Below are positions 26,910-38,484 of a stretch of DNA of 64,000 nucleotides, piece after piece; the stretch's first letter is position 1; each line of letters starts with the position of its first letter. The notes below the pieces were generated by a model. It did not search any database and was not told the DNA's origin. It worked only from the letters and a program-made list of their open reading frames with translations. The position numbers and the translations under genes were made by a program. This DNA is from Prunus persica. Lineage: Eukaryota > Streptophyta > Magnoliopsida > Rosales > Rosaceae. The stretch lies in contig NC_034013.1 of the NCBI RefSeq assembly GCF_000346465.2, positions 3,345,912 through 3,409,911 on the forward strand, written 5' to 3'.

Positions 26910-28286
26910 TTATTCACCTTCATTTCCTTCATTGCCTTTCACCGCCCATAAATGCTCCATCAAGTCAACTTGACGGTGTTCATGAATATACGACGATTGC
27001 ATCTCCGTGTAGCGATCAATCATACGAGGCATGAAACTATCGTCTCTAACCAACGGTTCATGCTGCACTGCTTCTCCATTTGGCCCCACTGGTTTTTCAT
27101 AAATTCGTGTTAGGGCCGTGTCCATGGGATTTGGTTCATACACGTCATCAGCATCGTAATCATATTCATCTTCCACAATCATGTTATGGAGGATGATACA
27201 AGTCATCATTATACTCCTAAGCACCTCCTCGTCAAATAGACGTGCCGCGCCCCTGATAATAGCCCACCGAGCTTGAAGGATACCAAAGCACCTCTCAACA
27301 TCTTTTCTGTACCCCTCTTGATAGCGAGCAAAAAAATTTTCCTTATGGGATCGGGGATGTGGAATTGTTTTCACAAATGTTGTCCACCTCGGGTATATGC
27401 CATCAGCTAGATAATACCCGTTCTGGTAGATGGTATTGTTAATTTCATATGTGATATTTGGGGCTTCACCTCTCAAAACATCATTGAACACCGGGGATTG
27501 ACCTAGGACATTCAAATCGTTTTGAGATCCGGCAACTCCGAAGAAGGCGTGCCAAACCCATGTATCAAAACCAGCAACTGCTTCCAGGATGATACTTTTC
27601 TGCCCTTTTCTATTTCCGTAGTCCCCTTGCCAAGCAGTTGGACAATTTTTTCACTACCAGTGCATGCAGTCAATGCTACCAATCATGCCAGGGAATCCTC
27701 GAGACTCAGCTTTTTGGAGAAGCCTTTGTAGGTCCCTGGGCGTAGGTCTGCGGAGGTAGTCTCTGGTGTACAGAGTTTCCACTGCATCACAAAATCGCAC
27801 CAAGCTCTCCAAAATAGTGGACTTCCCCATCCGAGCAATCTCATCCACCTGATCAGCAGATGACCCATACGCCAACATTCGTATCACAGCTGTGAACTTC
27901 TGCTCTGGAAGAAGTCCCAAATTTCCAGCACAATTTCTCTTTTGAACAAAATATTCATCATAATTGCAAATATCATGCATGATTTTATTGAACAAATGGG
28001 GTTGCATTCTATATCTCCCTCGAAAATGAACATCAGAGTACAGAGATTGTGGGATAAAATAATCTTCCATAAGATTCTTACCCCGGGAATGTCTATGTCT
28101 GTCCACATTTGGGCGACGGCCTTCTCGTGAACCACGGCGAGCCTGCTTTTCTTCCTCCAGCAAAGCAACTGCTATGCCAAGTTGCTCATCTAGTTCTCTC
28201 TGCGCCCTTTTGCTTGCAGCTCGTCTACGCATTCTTTCTCTAGTTTCTCGCTCTTGCCTCTCCAAAACCTCTTCCATGTCTGCCAT
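26910..28286 (-). pseudogene. PIF/Harbinger DDE transposase with double stop
   Basis: From the ATG at 28286 the frame stays open for 210 codons and ends ...GMIGSIDCMHW. TAG (27654-27656) and TGA (27651-27653) follow. The same frame then resumes KNCPTAWQGDYGNRKGQKSI and runs to a TAA at 26910, about 457 codons in all. The family pattern is strong: SIDCMHW (first Asp), YYLADGIYPRW (second Asp) and ERCFGILQARW (catalytic Glu) are all kept, with LHNMIVEDE near the end. The expected residues at the stops are Gln-Trp, so CAG to TAG and TGG to TGA transitions would explain both. An N-terminal Arg/Glu-rich region (RERMRRRAASKRAQRELDEQ) may bind DNA or partners. Unless read through or repaired, the product lacks the second Asp and the Glu. 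Confidence 0.88.
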
Positions 28287-28429
28287 TGAGAATGGAGAAT
28301 GAAATCTAAAATTTGAGAAATTGAAATGTAGAGAAGAACTGGTGTGGGAGGTATGAGCTGAACCTCTGATTTTATAGAAAAATGTACACAGATAGATATG
28401 ACACGCGGCGCAATCTTAGAGGGTGAAAA

Positions 28430-28565
28430 TCTTATCTGAAATTTGAAATTCAAATGAAATTTCAAATTTCAAATTTATCTGAAATTTGAATTCCGAAATG
28501 TATCTGAAATTTGACATTTTGAATTTATCTGAAATTTGAATTTTGAAATGTATCTGAAATTTGAA
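28430..28565. repeat. Imperfect tandem repeat TATCTGAAATTTGAA
   Basis: At least five copies of a motif near TTTATCTGAAATTTGAATT, with irregular spacing of about 30 bp, upstream of the transposase start and therefore in its promoter or 5' region. Confidence 0.8.
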
Positions 28566-28739
28566 ACCGAAAATCTTATCCGATATGAATAGTATTGACA
28601 CGTAGGAACCCAAAAATCTTATCCGAAAATATTATCCAAATTAATTGTTTAAGTAAACAAAATTGTGAAAAAAAACCAAAAAATGAATAGTAATTGCCAT
28701 GGCAAGCCCCAACTGCTGGAAACACATTTTGCTGGAGGG

Positions 28740-28779
28740 GGCTAGGGCAGCCACTATTCACGTGAATAGTGCCTGCCCT
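28740..28779. repeat. 40-bp palindrome centred on CACGTG
   Basis: Core CACTATTCACGTGAATAGTG (28752-28771) is a perfect 20-bp palindrome. With CTAGGGCAG on one side and CTGCCCTAG on the other it extends to about 40 bp with one mismatch. It lies in the right subterminal region of the Harbinger element. A second core copy is at 28855-28874 in the neighbouring element. Confidence 0.85.
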
Positions 28780-28826
28780 AGGGCTAATCTTGCCATGGCA
28801 AGAGTCAACTGGTGGAAGTGCTCTTA

Positions 28827-29897
28827 GCCATGGCAAGGGGGGAGCTAGGGCAGCCACTATTCACGTGAATAGTGGTTGCCCTTGCAAATAGTATTTTGTG
28901 TTTCCACCCATTGCTACCGCTAAGGGCAATTACTATTTATTTTTTTATTTTTTCACAACTTTTTTTTACTTAAATAATTAATTTGGATAATATTTTCGGA
29001 TAAGATTTTTGGGTTCCTACGTGTCAATACTATTCATATCGGATAAGATTTTATTTTATTAGTTGTATTGGTTGGTATTTATAGAAAAAAAAAGTATGAG
29101 GATTTGATGTTAAAAGTGAAGAGTATTGGTTGGTATTTATAGACACGGGCGGACCCATAATTTTTTTAGCGGAGGTGCAATATTGGCTAAGTATGAAAAA
29201 TAGTTTTTCGGAATAATCATTTTCTCAAGATAATGTTTGGCAGCTTTTATTCCTTACACATCAAATAAGAAAACTTGATTTTATGGGATTTTAATATGAA
29301 GTATATGTTGACTTAATGAGCCATCATTTTTAGCCTAAATCTTATTTTGCACTAAAACCGATTTTTCATATTTTGATTTGGTGGGAATTTGATTTTCTAG
29401 TATTTTTATTTGAATCCAAATGGGGGGTACTTCCTTATTTACATTGTAAACTTAAGTAAATGGAGTAATATAAAAATAAATGAAAATAAATGAAAGTAAA
29501 AGGACAAAAATAAATAAGGTATAGAGAGGAAAATGTTGAGTATAAAGAGTGAATAATGGTAGAAGTAGAAGAAAATGTATGAGGATTGGTGTTGAAAGTG
29601 AAGGGTATTGATAGGTATTTATAGAAGAAAAAATCTGACTTTTTAAAAAAAAATTTATATAAAAAAATTCAATTTTTTTTAAAAAAAATTTAATACTGGG
29701 CGATGACGTCACGCTGACGCAAGCCGTGACGTCATCAGCCTGGGTTTCGAACGCGGGCTGAACTGGCCCTCGGGCCAACCCGAGTTGGTGGGTCCCACAC
29801 GCAACCCGGGCCTAGGCTCCCCGCTGGAACGAATTTTTTTTTCGCCCCCCCCCCCCCCCCCCCAGCCTTGGGCTCGGTCTCCCCGGTGGAACCGCTC
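28827..29897. mobile_element. Internally deleted, inverted Harbinger relative
   Basis: 28914-29050 is an inverted copy of 28565-28690 (transposase-side end of the first element). 29577-29640 is an inverted copy of the SANT-gene promoter/leader at about 25265-25330; a shorter copy of that piece is also at 29093-29150. The right end GGTGGAACCGCTC is followed by TTA at 29898-29900. So both ends of a related element are present in opposite orientation, with most coding sequence lost. The left end begins abruptly at GCCATGGCAAGG, next to the TTA shared with the first element, rather than with a full GAGC terminus. A run of about 19 C at 29845-29863 may be a sequencing artefact. Confidence 0.7.
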
Positions 29898-29900
29898 TTA

Positions 29901-30480
29901 GAACATGAACATGAACTAATATATCAAACTGAGCATTCTGGGAAGAGGAATAGAAATCTTGAAAATACTTTAGAACTCATGCACGAAAAAAGAATAGACT
30001 TTCGAGAATGTTAAATAGTAAATTATTCTTTTAAATGATTGAAGAAAAACAAAGTCTGACTTTTGGGCAGAGAAATAAAGAGAGGTGTGCTAGAAAATTT
30101 CCGTTAGGGCCTCTTCCTTTTCTTTAAAGCTCGTTATGATTAAATCTTAACGGGGAGTCTTTGTGATATTTTTGTTTCATTTGAACAAAAACCTAGACCT
30201 TTGTCATAGGCACCAGGTCTCCAACTTAACATAGTTTTGTACGGAGAGATCCAAATCGCCAGCCTCTGGTTGGAAAATTAGAGGGACTTAACTCCTACAG
30301 AATAATAAAATAAAGTGCAGTGCCACAATACTCTTCCCAGCCTCAATTACACCCACTATATCCATTGCTTATGAATGTGAAGCACATCTGATTGCATCTT
30401 CTCTTGCATTTATCATGTCTATCTCTGAGAAAATTGAGACAATCCCAACCAAACTAACGTCATGACATTATGCTAAACCT
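29901..30480. other. Gap between Harbinger copy and RBP45-like 3' end
   Basis: I recognise no gene. The part nearest 30480 should contain the 3' UTR of the RBP45-like gene, which lies on the minus strand. Confidence 0.4.
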
Positions 30481-30482
30481 GA

Positions 30483-33400
30483 CTAAGCTTGCTGAGTAAA
30501 GGATGATGTTCTCAGCCACATCGGACGGCCTAAGATGGCCCGTCCATGAACGGAGAGGTAAGCTGCATTTAACCTATCAATCAACCAGAGAAGCAAACAA
30601 GTCAAATGCCTGTACATGAGTGCATTAAGTATGATATTTTCCTCTTTACACCAAAGCTGCCAAGAGAGTCTGAAATTACAATTCACAACTTTTGATCTTT
30701 GAAAGTAGGGAGTATTTGTTATCTTGCCTTATCAGAACTATTAATGTGAGACTCAAAATAAAAATTGTGTTGAGAAAAAGACAAGTCATACAAAATGTCT
30801 TTGTATTTCACCCAGAAGTATGTTTGTTTGTCATGTGAGGCCATTTTTACATTCTATAAATATTTCCATAATGGTTGAACATTTGACCTTTTATTAACTC
30901 ATTCAACTTTAGATTTACTAAATGTAATTCATTTTAAAGTATGCTACATTAACTGAAAAGGTGAAAAGATATACTTATCAACATCGGGTGTAGCCAAGGG
31001 ATCATCCAACTCCTCCCTCTGTTCCACGGAGGGTACAGTACCTCCCATAGCTGCAAGATCTTGAACTCCTTCAACCTGAAAACAAAGCACGAAAAAATAT
31101 ATTCAAATAAAAGCTAACAAGTTACAATCCTTAAACTACCACATCCTTCACTTTCTCAAGGCATTCGGAAGTAGTCATTACAAACTACAAAGTCTAATCA
31201 ATCTCCATAATACATGCAGGAAACATATTACAGAGCTGAATTGTATATCTGAGAGAGCCGAAAATTCTATAATAAAAATAAATGGAAAAGTTCAGGTAAA
31301 TTGTAGGCATGTAAGGTTTTATTTATCTATATAAAAAATTGCTCTTCCGTCCTCTTTACTGATATTTTTTATTTTTTATTTATAAAGAAGAAAAGAAAAT
31401 AAGATTGCAAGCCATTGATAACTAGTTGTGACTCACACACACAATGAGAAGGGAAGGGTAAAAATTCCAAAAAAGAGAATAAATAAAATGGAAACTCTTA
31501 TAGCTCATCCTCTTAGCTTTCTGATGACGATATGTATTTCATCTGATCTCGACTCTGAATTTTGAACTAAGACACAAGGTTATCCATCATAATATAGAAT
31601 TTATAAAGCCTGCCTGTTGAGGATATTGGCCATAACCAGCATATGCACCGTATGCATATAATGATGGATCCTGGGTAGCCCCATAAGCATAGGCATCGTA
31701 GCCTTGTCCATAACCATAATATGCAGCCCATTGGCTTGGATCTACTTGCTGAGCAAAGCTACCAGGTACATCCTACAATAAGACAGTTTGTCAGGTTAGG
31801 CATCCAACTATAAATGTATCTTTTATGCATCTGTGAGTGTATGAAACAAACTTTCCAGCACAGTATTAGGTAGGCATATGGTTATCTCCACTACATATAA
31901 AAGTGCAAATGTCATAAATATCCTACTCACTGAAAACATTTCTCTTATTTCTCTTTCCTCCATCCCCACCCCTCTGACAAAAAGAGGGAGAGAAAACTCA
32001 CATGTTATTTATTTATGGTATTCTCAACTTCACGAGTAGAGTTCAAAATTACCTAAAATATTTGTTCAGAGTCCTAAGACCCATTTAATAAAAATCTGTT
32101 AAGTCATGCCTTAATTTAATAATCCTCAGATCTTTAAAAGTTAAGAATAAACTCTATTAATATCGTCAATCAAAGATGTTGATCGCATATTAAGTTGTCC
32201 AACATAACTTGTGGTTTTTCCAACTTATTTTACACCATCAAGGTTTTTATATCTAACGCATGAAAAATAAAATTCTACATTTTGTAGAGCAACAGTTATA
32301 TAATAAAATACACTTGAAATACTACCCTATACATTTTTTGTATTTATATAACAAGAAAAAAAATTAATAGAGGAAAAGTACAAAGTAATGAAGCGAGAAC
32401 CAGCAATCCACCTCCATGTTATGCTAATAGAACAATATATCTCATACAACACAAGAAATCAGTAAAAAACAACACTCTTCCCATCCCTAAACAGAGAGCT
32501 TCAAAGAATTCTTTGAAAACGGGTGATATCAAAGGCAATGATATTGAAGAATGCACTATTCTCCTCAAAAGTATTTTGAACTCTTCTTCTTTCTCTTAAA
32601 AAACAGTTATACTCTCTTTCACTCCAGACGATTCATAGCAAAGCTTTCCCTGCACATCTCCATAAGATTTAACCCCCTTCATATGATGGGCGCCAATCAG
32701 TTTTAAATCTATCTTATATACATAAGCACAAATGTGTTAAGTACCCTAATTTAAATTATGTCACTTTAGATAAAGTTTTTCCCTTTTTTGCCCTTCTTTT
32801 AATTTCACCACTGTATCCCTCCCTCCCCTCTATACTCCTATTTTTCAAAAATTATATTAATTTACTTCTATTACTGTTCTTGTCTTCATAATTAAAGTAT
32901 ATTTTGAAATCAATAACTTCAATTTTTAGTTAAGAAAAACATAGATCCGTAATTATCTAACTAAAAAATTTCTCACCTTAAGTAACACTTTCTATTCATG
33001 GTAAAATCAAATAATTCATCAAAGTTGAGAAGTTCGACTTTAAAGTGATACATAGCATTTAATTTTTTTTCCTTTTTTCCATAGATTAGTATTAAAACCC
33101 TAAGTATTAAAACAATAGCAATGATACTTGCTTGAAGTTATGTGTTTTTTCTATCCATTTTGTGCATATTATACTTTCCATACTCTAGTTATTAAATATT
33201 CTAGTACAAGAGTTTGTTTTGTATACAACGCAACTCTCGATTCATTAGGTAAGTAAGGCTAAGCATCTTACGTATCAACCATGAGCATCTAAATTCTAGG
33301 CAAAGTTGTAGTAATGCATATACAAACAATATGTTTTATCAGGATAACCATTAGTAAGCTCTTAGTTAAGAACCTCCAATCTCTCGCTGTTCCTTCTTAC

Positions 33401-36400
33401 TATTAAGACGAAATATTAACTTTCAAGTAAAAGGATATATGGCTCCTCTCTATTTAACAAATCAAATGGAGCGGAAAGTCAAACTTGCAAGCACAGCTAA
33501 AGCCGCCTCAATACAAGGGAGCCTTGCATGTCAGATCATGCAGATTTAACAAAGACCTCTCCATTTCCATGGAAAGTGGAGAGCAGCCTATTCCCAAATC
33601 AAAAGCATTGCATCTCAATTTTTCAAACACTTCATCCATTCACATATTCCTGTCTTTTAAAATGGAAACCATCTCTTAGAAGGAAAATGTGAAGCAAAAA
33701 CATCATTATGGTTGAAGACAAACTAGCATTATATATAGACAAGTCATCTAAAAGAGCAATCACCTGTTTAGCTGTTGGGCTCCTGCCCCAAGAAATGCGG
33801 ACTACTTGTTGACCAATCATCATTCCCTGCATCCTTTGGATAGCTTCTTCAGCAGATGCCCTATATGGACAGAAGTGAAACCAATAAACAACTAAAGAGA
33901 AAAGTAGCATTGTCTTTCTTTGGGGGAAGGAGAAAATGCCTGACAAAGATAAATCAAGCTTTAGTCCCTTCTACATTGCAACATTTTCTCGCCTCCTTCC
34001 TTCATACTTATGCAACACCTATTTTCTTTAAGCAAAGGATAATGTAACAAGGGCTAACCTAAATAAGCCAACATTCTAATTCCACTTACCCATGTTTTGC
34101 GAAATTAGTGGGGGGGAGAGAGAGAGAGAACAATGCACAGAACTTTCTTCTTATATAAAAAAATAGATGGATGAAATACTATTACCAAAAAGAAAATGGG
34201 ACAATCAAGTGATGCCTTAAATGCTAAACAAACCTTGTCCCAAACTGTACAAAACCACATCCTTTGCCCACAGGAATCTTGACATAGGGAATTTCTCCAA
34301 ACTGCATAAAACTTTGCTTCAGTTCCTCCTCCGTGACATTAGGATCCAAGTTACCAACAAAAATCTGCATTAGACATAACCATATGAATAGCAACAATAA
34401 AACATTAGACACAAAACCCAAAAAAAAAGTTCTTAAAAAAACAAATACAATTAAGAATGTCAGACTTACTGTAGTGTTGTTTGCATCATAATCTGCTGGA
34501 AGCACGGGAACTGCTGGCGTAGTGTATGCTGGATTAGGATATACTGCTGCCAGAAAAATCCACAGGTAAGTGCATCTTTGAGTCAGGGTAAATAGACTTT
34601 TTCAAGAGAGCATTATCAAGATAATATAAAGAATACTGGAAGCATAATAAGTGAAAAGAAAAGGAGCAAGTCTTTCTGGCCACAACTTGAACATATCTGT
34701 ATATTGATTCATAAAATGATATTACCTTACCTTTTGTTGCACCATATTGCTGCTGAAAACCGGTGGTTTTCTTTGGTGTTGCAGCACTGATACGCATCTG
34801 CCTAGTTGAGCAATAAACACCATTCATTTCTGTCATAGCACGGTTCCTTTCTGTCTCATCTGCAAACTTGACAAACCCATATCCCTTTGAGCGTCCAGTG
34901 TTTGGATCAGTCACAACCTTGGCACCTCTAACCGAAGAATATTGAGTTCGAAAGGTTTCTTGCAGCATAAAATCTGTAACATCAGGGGCTAAATCCCCTA
35001 CGAAAATAGAGTGCTCAGGGCCAGCATCAGGGCGTCTTTCCCCAATACCAAACGAAGCCCAGTTCAATCTAAAATTTTGTTCAGTTCCAGGCATTAGTGT
35101 CCCATTGTAAGCATGCAGAACCCTTTCCGCTGCAGCATGAGAAACAAATTCCACAAACCCATAACCCTCTGGCTGGCCAGTGATTTTATTACGTATTATC
35201 TTTATTGAAATCACCTGAATAAAGTAATCATCCAAAAGTAAATAATAGAATCTCTTATCACCAGGAATCTCTTTTCTGCACACTGCTATAGAACTGCATA
35301 CTTGGTTTAAAATAAATAAGACATACATAAAACTCTTTGGATGAAACACATATACTTTTATTAAACCATAGAAGAATAATTAGAACAAAAGATGGATAAG
35401 ATGTCCATCTATGCTGACAAGCCATAATTTTATTTTATTTTTCCTTTTTTGTTCTCACAGAAAATCTACTTCCTTCAGCTTCTCATGAAAGACTATTATT
35501 TCTTTCTTCCAAACAAATCCCAAGAGAATCCAAAACCACACACTACCAATGGGTATCGCCCAGTTATTTGTCCCAACACTGAAATAAACCTCAAACAGCA
35601 AAGAATAAATTCTTGGCCAAGCCCACATCACTTGCAGCAACCTAATCCAAACTTATTAAGTCAGAAACAAAATATGATCAGCACTAACCCCCTTGAGTTA
35701 GCTCAAGTTGTGAGAGTGGATAGGGAAATGGGCTAGGATTACGCTAGGTCAAGGGTTCGATTATGGTACAGCGCTCTTGGGATCACTTTGCAAAGCACTA
35801 CAGTGGAGCCAAACAAGTATAATGTCTCCTTTTTGGAGCATATCACAAGTATTAATTCTTCATGAACCACAAACCAAACAAAAATTATATACTTCAGTAG
35901 GTACACCAGTATTTCAAATTATTTCATATGGCTCTGCAATGGGATCAACTGGTTTGTCTAATATAGGGTTTGCAAGAAGAAAAAAAACATCATAAATGGC
36001 CTAAAACCTTTTTTGGGATCATTCAGATATCATTAAGCCTCAACAATAGACCTCAAAATTTTGGAAAAAAGGAAGCAAGAGCAGTAATTAGTAATTACTG
36101 CATTATAATTCACAGATAACGGACCAAAGATTGGAAAGATGAGTCAACATTCCATCTTCCTGAAGGAAAACCAATGCAAGTAAAAACAAACAGAACTTAC
36201 TTGCCCCAATTGGTTATAGTTTTTTATTTTTTATTTTTTGGTTAAACAATTGGTTGTAGTTAAAGATTACGCAAGCATGGAAAAGAGGACATAACAATCA
36301 AACAAAACCCATATGTGAGGCAGGAATGCATTCAACACAAGTTAATCAGCTGCAAGATTGAAAATGGTCTACCCTATGACATTTTATTTGCCTATGAATG

Positions 36401-37333
36401 TTGCACATTGTTATTTCTCTTCTCACTCGTCTAAGTCATATTTCACACAGTGTTTACACTCAAAATTCCATATATTAAGACCTAACACAAAGCAAAGACA
36501 TATCTAGTTTCCAGAAGATTATGTGAAGATTATGCCAGCAACAAAGAAGAAGGCTCCAGCTAGAATAGATGGTAAATTATCTTGGCATCATGAACTAGGG
36601 ATAGAATCTCACAGCCATCAGGGTTTATGGGATGGGAGAGGGCCACATCCCATTTGAAACCCATAGGTTCAAATCACCTCCAATGGGGCAAAAAGTTTAA
36701 TATCAGAATAACTGCCTCGCTCCCTTCTATAAATAACCATGAGTTTAATCTCATAAATTTGAATGGAACAGTAGAAATCATATTTGCAAGCTTTGCTCGG
36801 CCTTTTCAAGAATGGACTATCAACCATCTAGTTATTCACAGGGCTCCAACCACGTATGACTTGATTAAAAGTGAGACACGACTCATCCACATTAACTGTT
36901 TATGTTGTTTGGTTACAATGGAAGGGAATTGAACCATTGACCTAGCCTAATCCTAACCCATTTCCTCACCCACCCCTCGCTACTTGAGCTAACAAAACAG
37001 TATTACTCAGCACTAAAGTTCATAAATTTGTGTTGCCTGTAGACTGCTCAATGCCTTGCCCACACCATACCTATTAATTATCCCAAAATACGTATTCACA
37101 AAATCCTTGCATTATCAATAACCATAATTCAAATAACCTAACAAACAATTTTAAAATCAAAGACTAGTCTTACATCAGTAGAGTCTATATACATATATGC
37201 ATACATATCCAAATTCAAACGACACACTACAATAAGCAAAACCAAATTCAAGAAATACCTATTTTTATTAAAACTGAATTCCGATTATAAACTCTAAAAT
37301 TCCCAGCAAAACCCTAATAGATATTATATCTAC

Positions 37334-37384
<51 letters not shown>

Positions 37385-37559
37385 CCTCGCCGGTGTGTGC
37401 AAAGCAGGTAGTGAGGTAGTTTTCGTCGACCCAATACTGTAAATCCCCAATCCAAAGGGTTCTGACCTCTTCCACTGAAGTTGGTTGATGATGATGATGC
37501 TGATAACCTTGAGCCTGAGACATCATACTACTCGGCGGTTGAGGCTGAGCGCTCATCAT
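30483..37559 (-). CDS. Three-RRM RNA-binding protein, RBP45/RBP47 family
   Basis: Exons in transcript order: 37559-37386, 35214-34731, 34546-34470, 34364-34234, 33860-33764, 31772-31614, 31075-30975, 30573-30483; phases agree, 437 aa. This family comprises nuclear poly(U)/poly(A)-binding proteins related to yeast Nam8 and TIA-1/UBP1. Three RRMs: RNP2 LWIGDL (35-40) with RNP1 GYGFVEF (75-81); IFVGDL (128-133) with GYGFVKF (169-175); IFVGNL (246-251) with GCGFVQF (280-286). The N-terminus is rich in Gln, Ser and His (HHHHQ). After RRM3 comes a Tyr/Gly/Ala/Gln-rich low-complexity part (YYGYGQGYDAYAYG) typical of the family. The C-terminus ends SFTQQA. Intron 6 (31076-31613) starts with GC instead of GT; the others read GT-AG. 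Introns 1 and 5 are about 2 kb and intron 1 contains SINEs. It appears intact. RBP45 versus RBP47 cannot be decided safely. Confidence 0.93.
35695..35800 (+). mobile_element. tRNA-derived SINE, copy 1 (RBP45-like intron 1)
   Basis: TTAGCTCAAGTTG (35698-35710) fits a pol III A box and GGTTCGATT (35754-35762) a B box, about 45 bp apart. Between them GGAAATGGGCTAGGATTACG is shared with the inverted copy near 36930-36996. The 3' end is not defined. Confidence 0.6.
36921..36997 (-). mobile_element. tRNA-derived SINE, copy 2, inverted
   Basis: On the minus strand GTTAGCTCAAGTAG (36993-36980) and GGTTCAATTCC (36935-36925) act as A- and B-box-like motifs. The middle, GAAATGGGTTAGGATTAGGC, matches copy 1. 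The two copies face each other within intron 1 about 1.2 kb apart. Confidence 0.6.
37337..37381. repeat. (GA)n microsatellite at RBP45-like intron 1 donor
   Basis: On the transcribed minus strand this is a (CT)n tract of about 22 units beginning a few bases after the exon 1 donor (GAG|GTCTAT). Length variation could affect U1 access or splicing. Confidence 0.9.
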
Positions 37560-37739
37560 TTTCTTCTTTGTTTATCAAACTCTCTTCTTTGTTTTCTTTG
37601 CAGGCTGCGAGCTTCTACGTCTCTATGACTCTATCTATGTATCATATGCTAGAGCTCTGCTGCTTTTCTACCGGGAGGCGGAAACCGGGACAAGGACGCA
37701 GGAATATAACAACTTCAAGGACACCCTTTGCCTGAATTA

Positions 37740-38036
37740 ATCACGGAAATATGAATATCGGTTGAAACATGTTTAAATTATCGCTAAACTTTTTTTATGA
37801 AAATTAAGAGAGAAAAAAAAATTGAAATTGTGAATGAAAATATAATAAATGCTTTGAAGTAAAGTATAGGATGAGAGTATGTTTGAAGAGTTTAATCGTT
37901 AATATTTAGAGCCCAATTTCATAATTGTTAGTTTTATTTTTATTTTTTTTAACTTTTAAATATAGCAAAAAATTCATTTGAACATACTCAAATGCCCTTA
38001 AAATTTAAGACCCAAGAGTTTCTATCCCAAATCCAG
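37740..38036. other. RBP45-like upstream flank
   Basis: AT-rich sequence between the RBP45-like 5' region and the hAT nest. It may hold promoter elements; I see no gene. Confidence 0.35.
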
Positions 38037-38184
38037 TTCATGTTTAGGGATGGCAAAAAACCTTGTCGTGTTGGGGCCTTATTGGGTCCCTGACCCTAAC
38101 GGGAGGAGATTTCAAGGAAAAATCGAGGGCAGGTACGGCTCGTACTGGATCACCAAATTTTAAAAATCCTCGGTTGGGTACAAG

Positions 38185-38450
38185 TAGGGCTAGCAATGGG
38201 TCGTGTCGTGTCGGGATAATAAACGTGTCAAAAATGCTCAACCCGAACTCAACCCATTTAATAAACGTGTCGTGTTGGGTTCAAGTCTTCTTTTATCGTG
38301 CAGGTTTCGAATCGTGTAACGGGTTCATAAATAATAACATGCATATTACGAAACTCACAACTGAAAAAATTTAAATTTAAAAAAAAAACAGAGAGAGTAG
38401 AGAAAATATAAGTAAAAAAAGATAGAGAGAGAAGGAAAAGAAAGAAAAAA

Positions 38451-38484
<34 letters not shown>

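Larger units (their letters stand above)
24807..28823. mobile_element. Near-complete PIF/Harbinger element
   Basis: About 4.0 kb. The left end GAGCAACTCCACCCATTTGC and the right end (reverse complement GAGCACTTCCACCAGTTGAC) share imperfect inverted termini of about 57 bp with internal GCCATGGCAAG and CTAGGGCAG motifs. TTA flanks both sides (24804-24806 and 28824-28826), the 3-bp target duplication of this superfamily. Inside are two convergent genes: a SANT/Myb-like accessory protein (plus strand) and a DDE transposase (minus strand). This is the usual coding pair of PIF/Harbinger elements. The transposase is broken by two adjacent stop codons, so the copy is recently dead. Confidence 0.88.

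Noticed and set aside
27522..27731. Plus-strand frame across the transposase stop site
   Set aside because: It is antisense to the DDE transposase, which has clear family motifs on the minus strand.
33485..34047. Plus-strand frames across RBP45-like introns 4 and 5
   Set aside because: They lie antisense to a well-supported exon-intron structure and resemble no protein.
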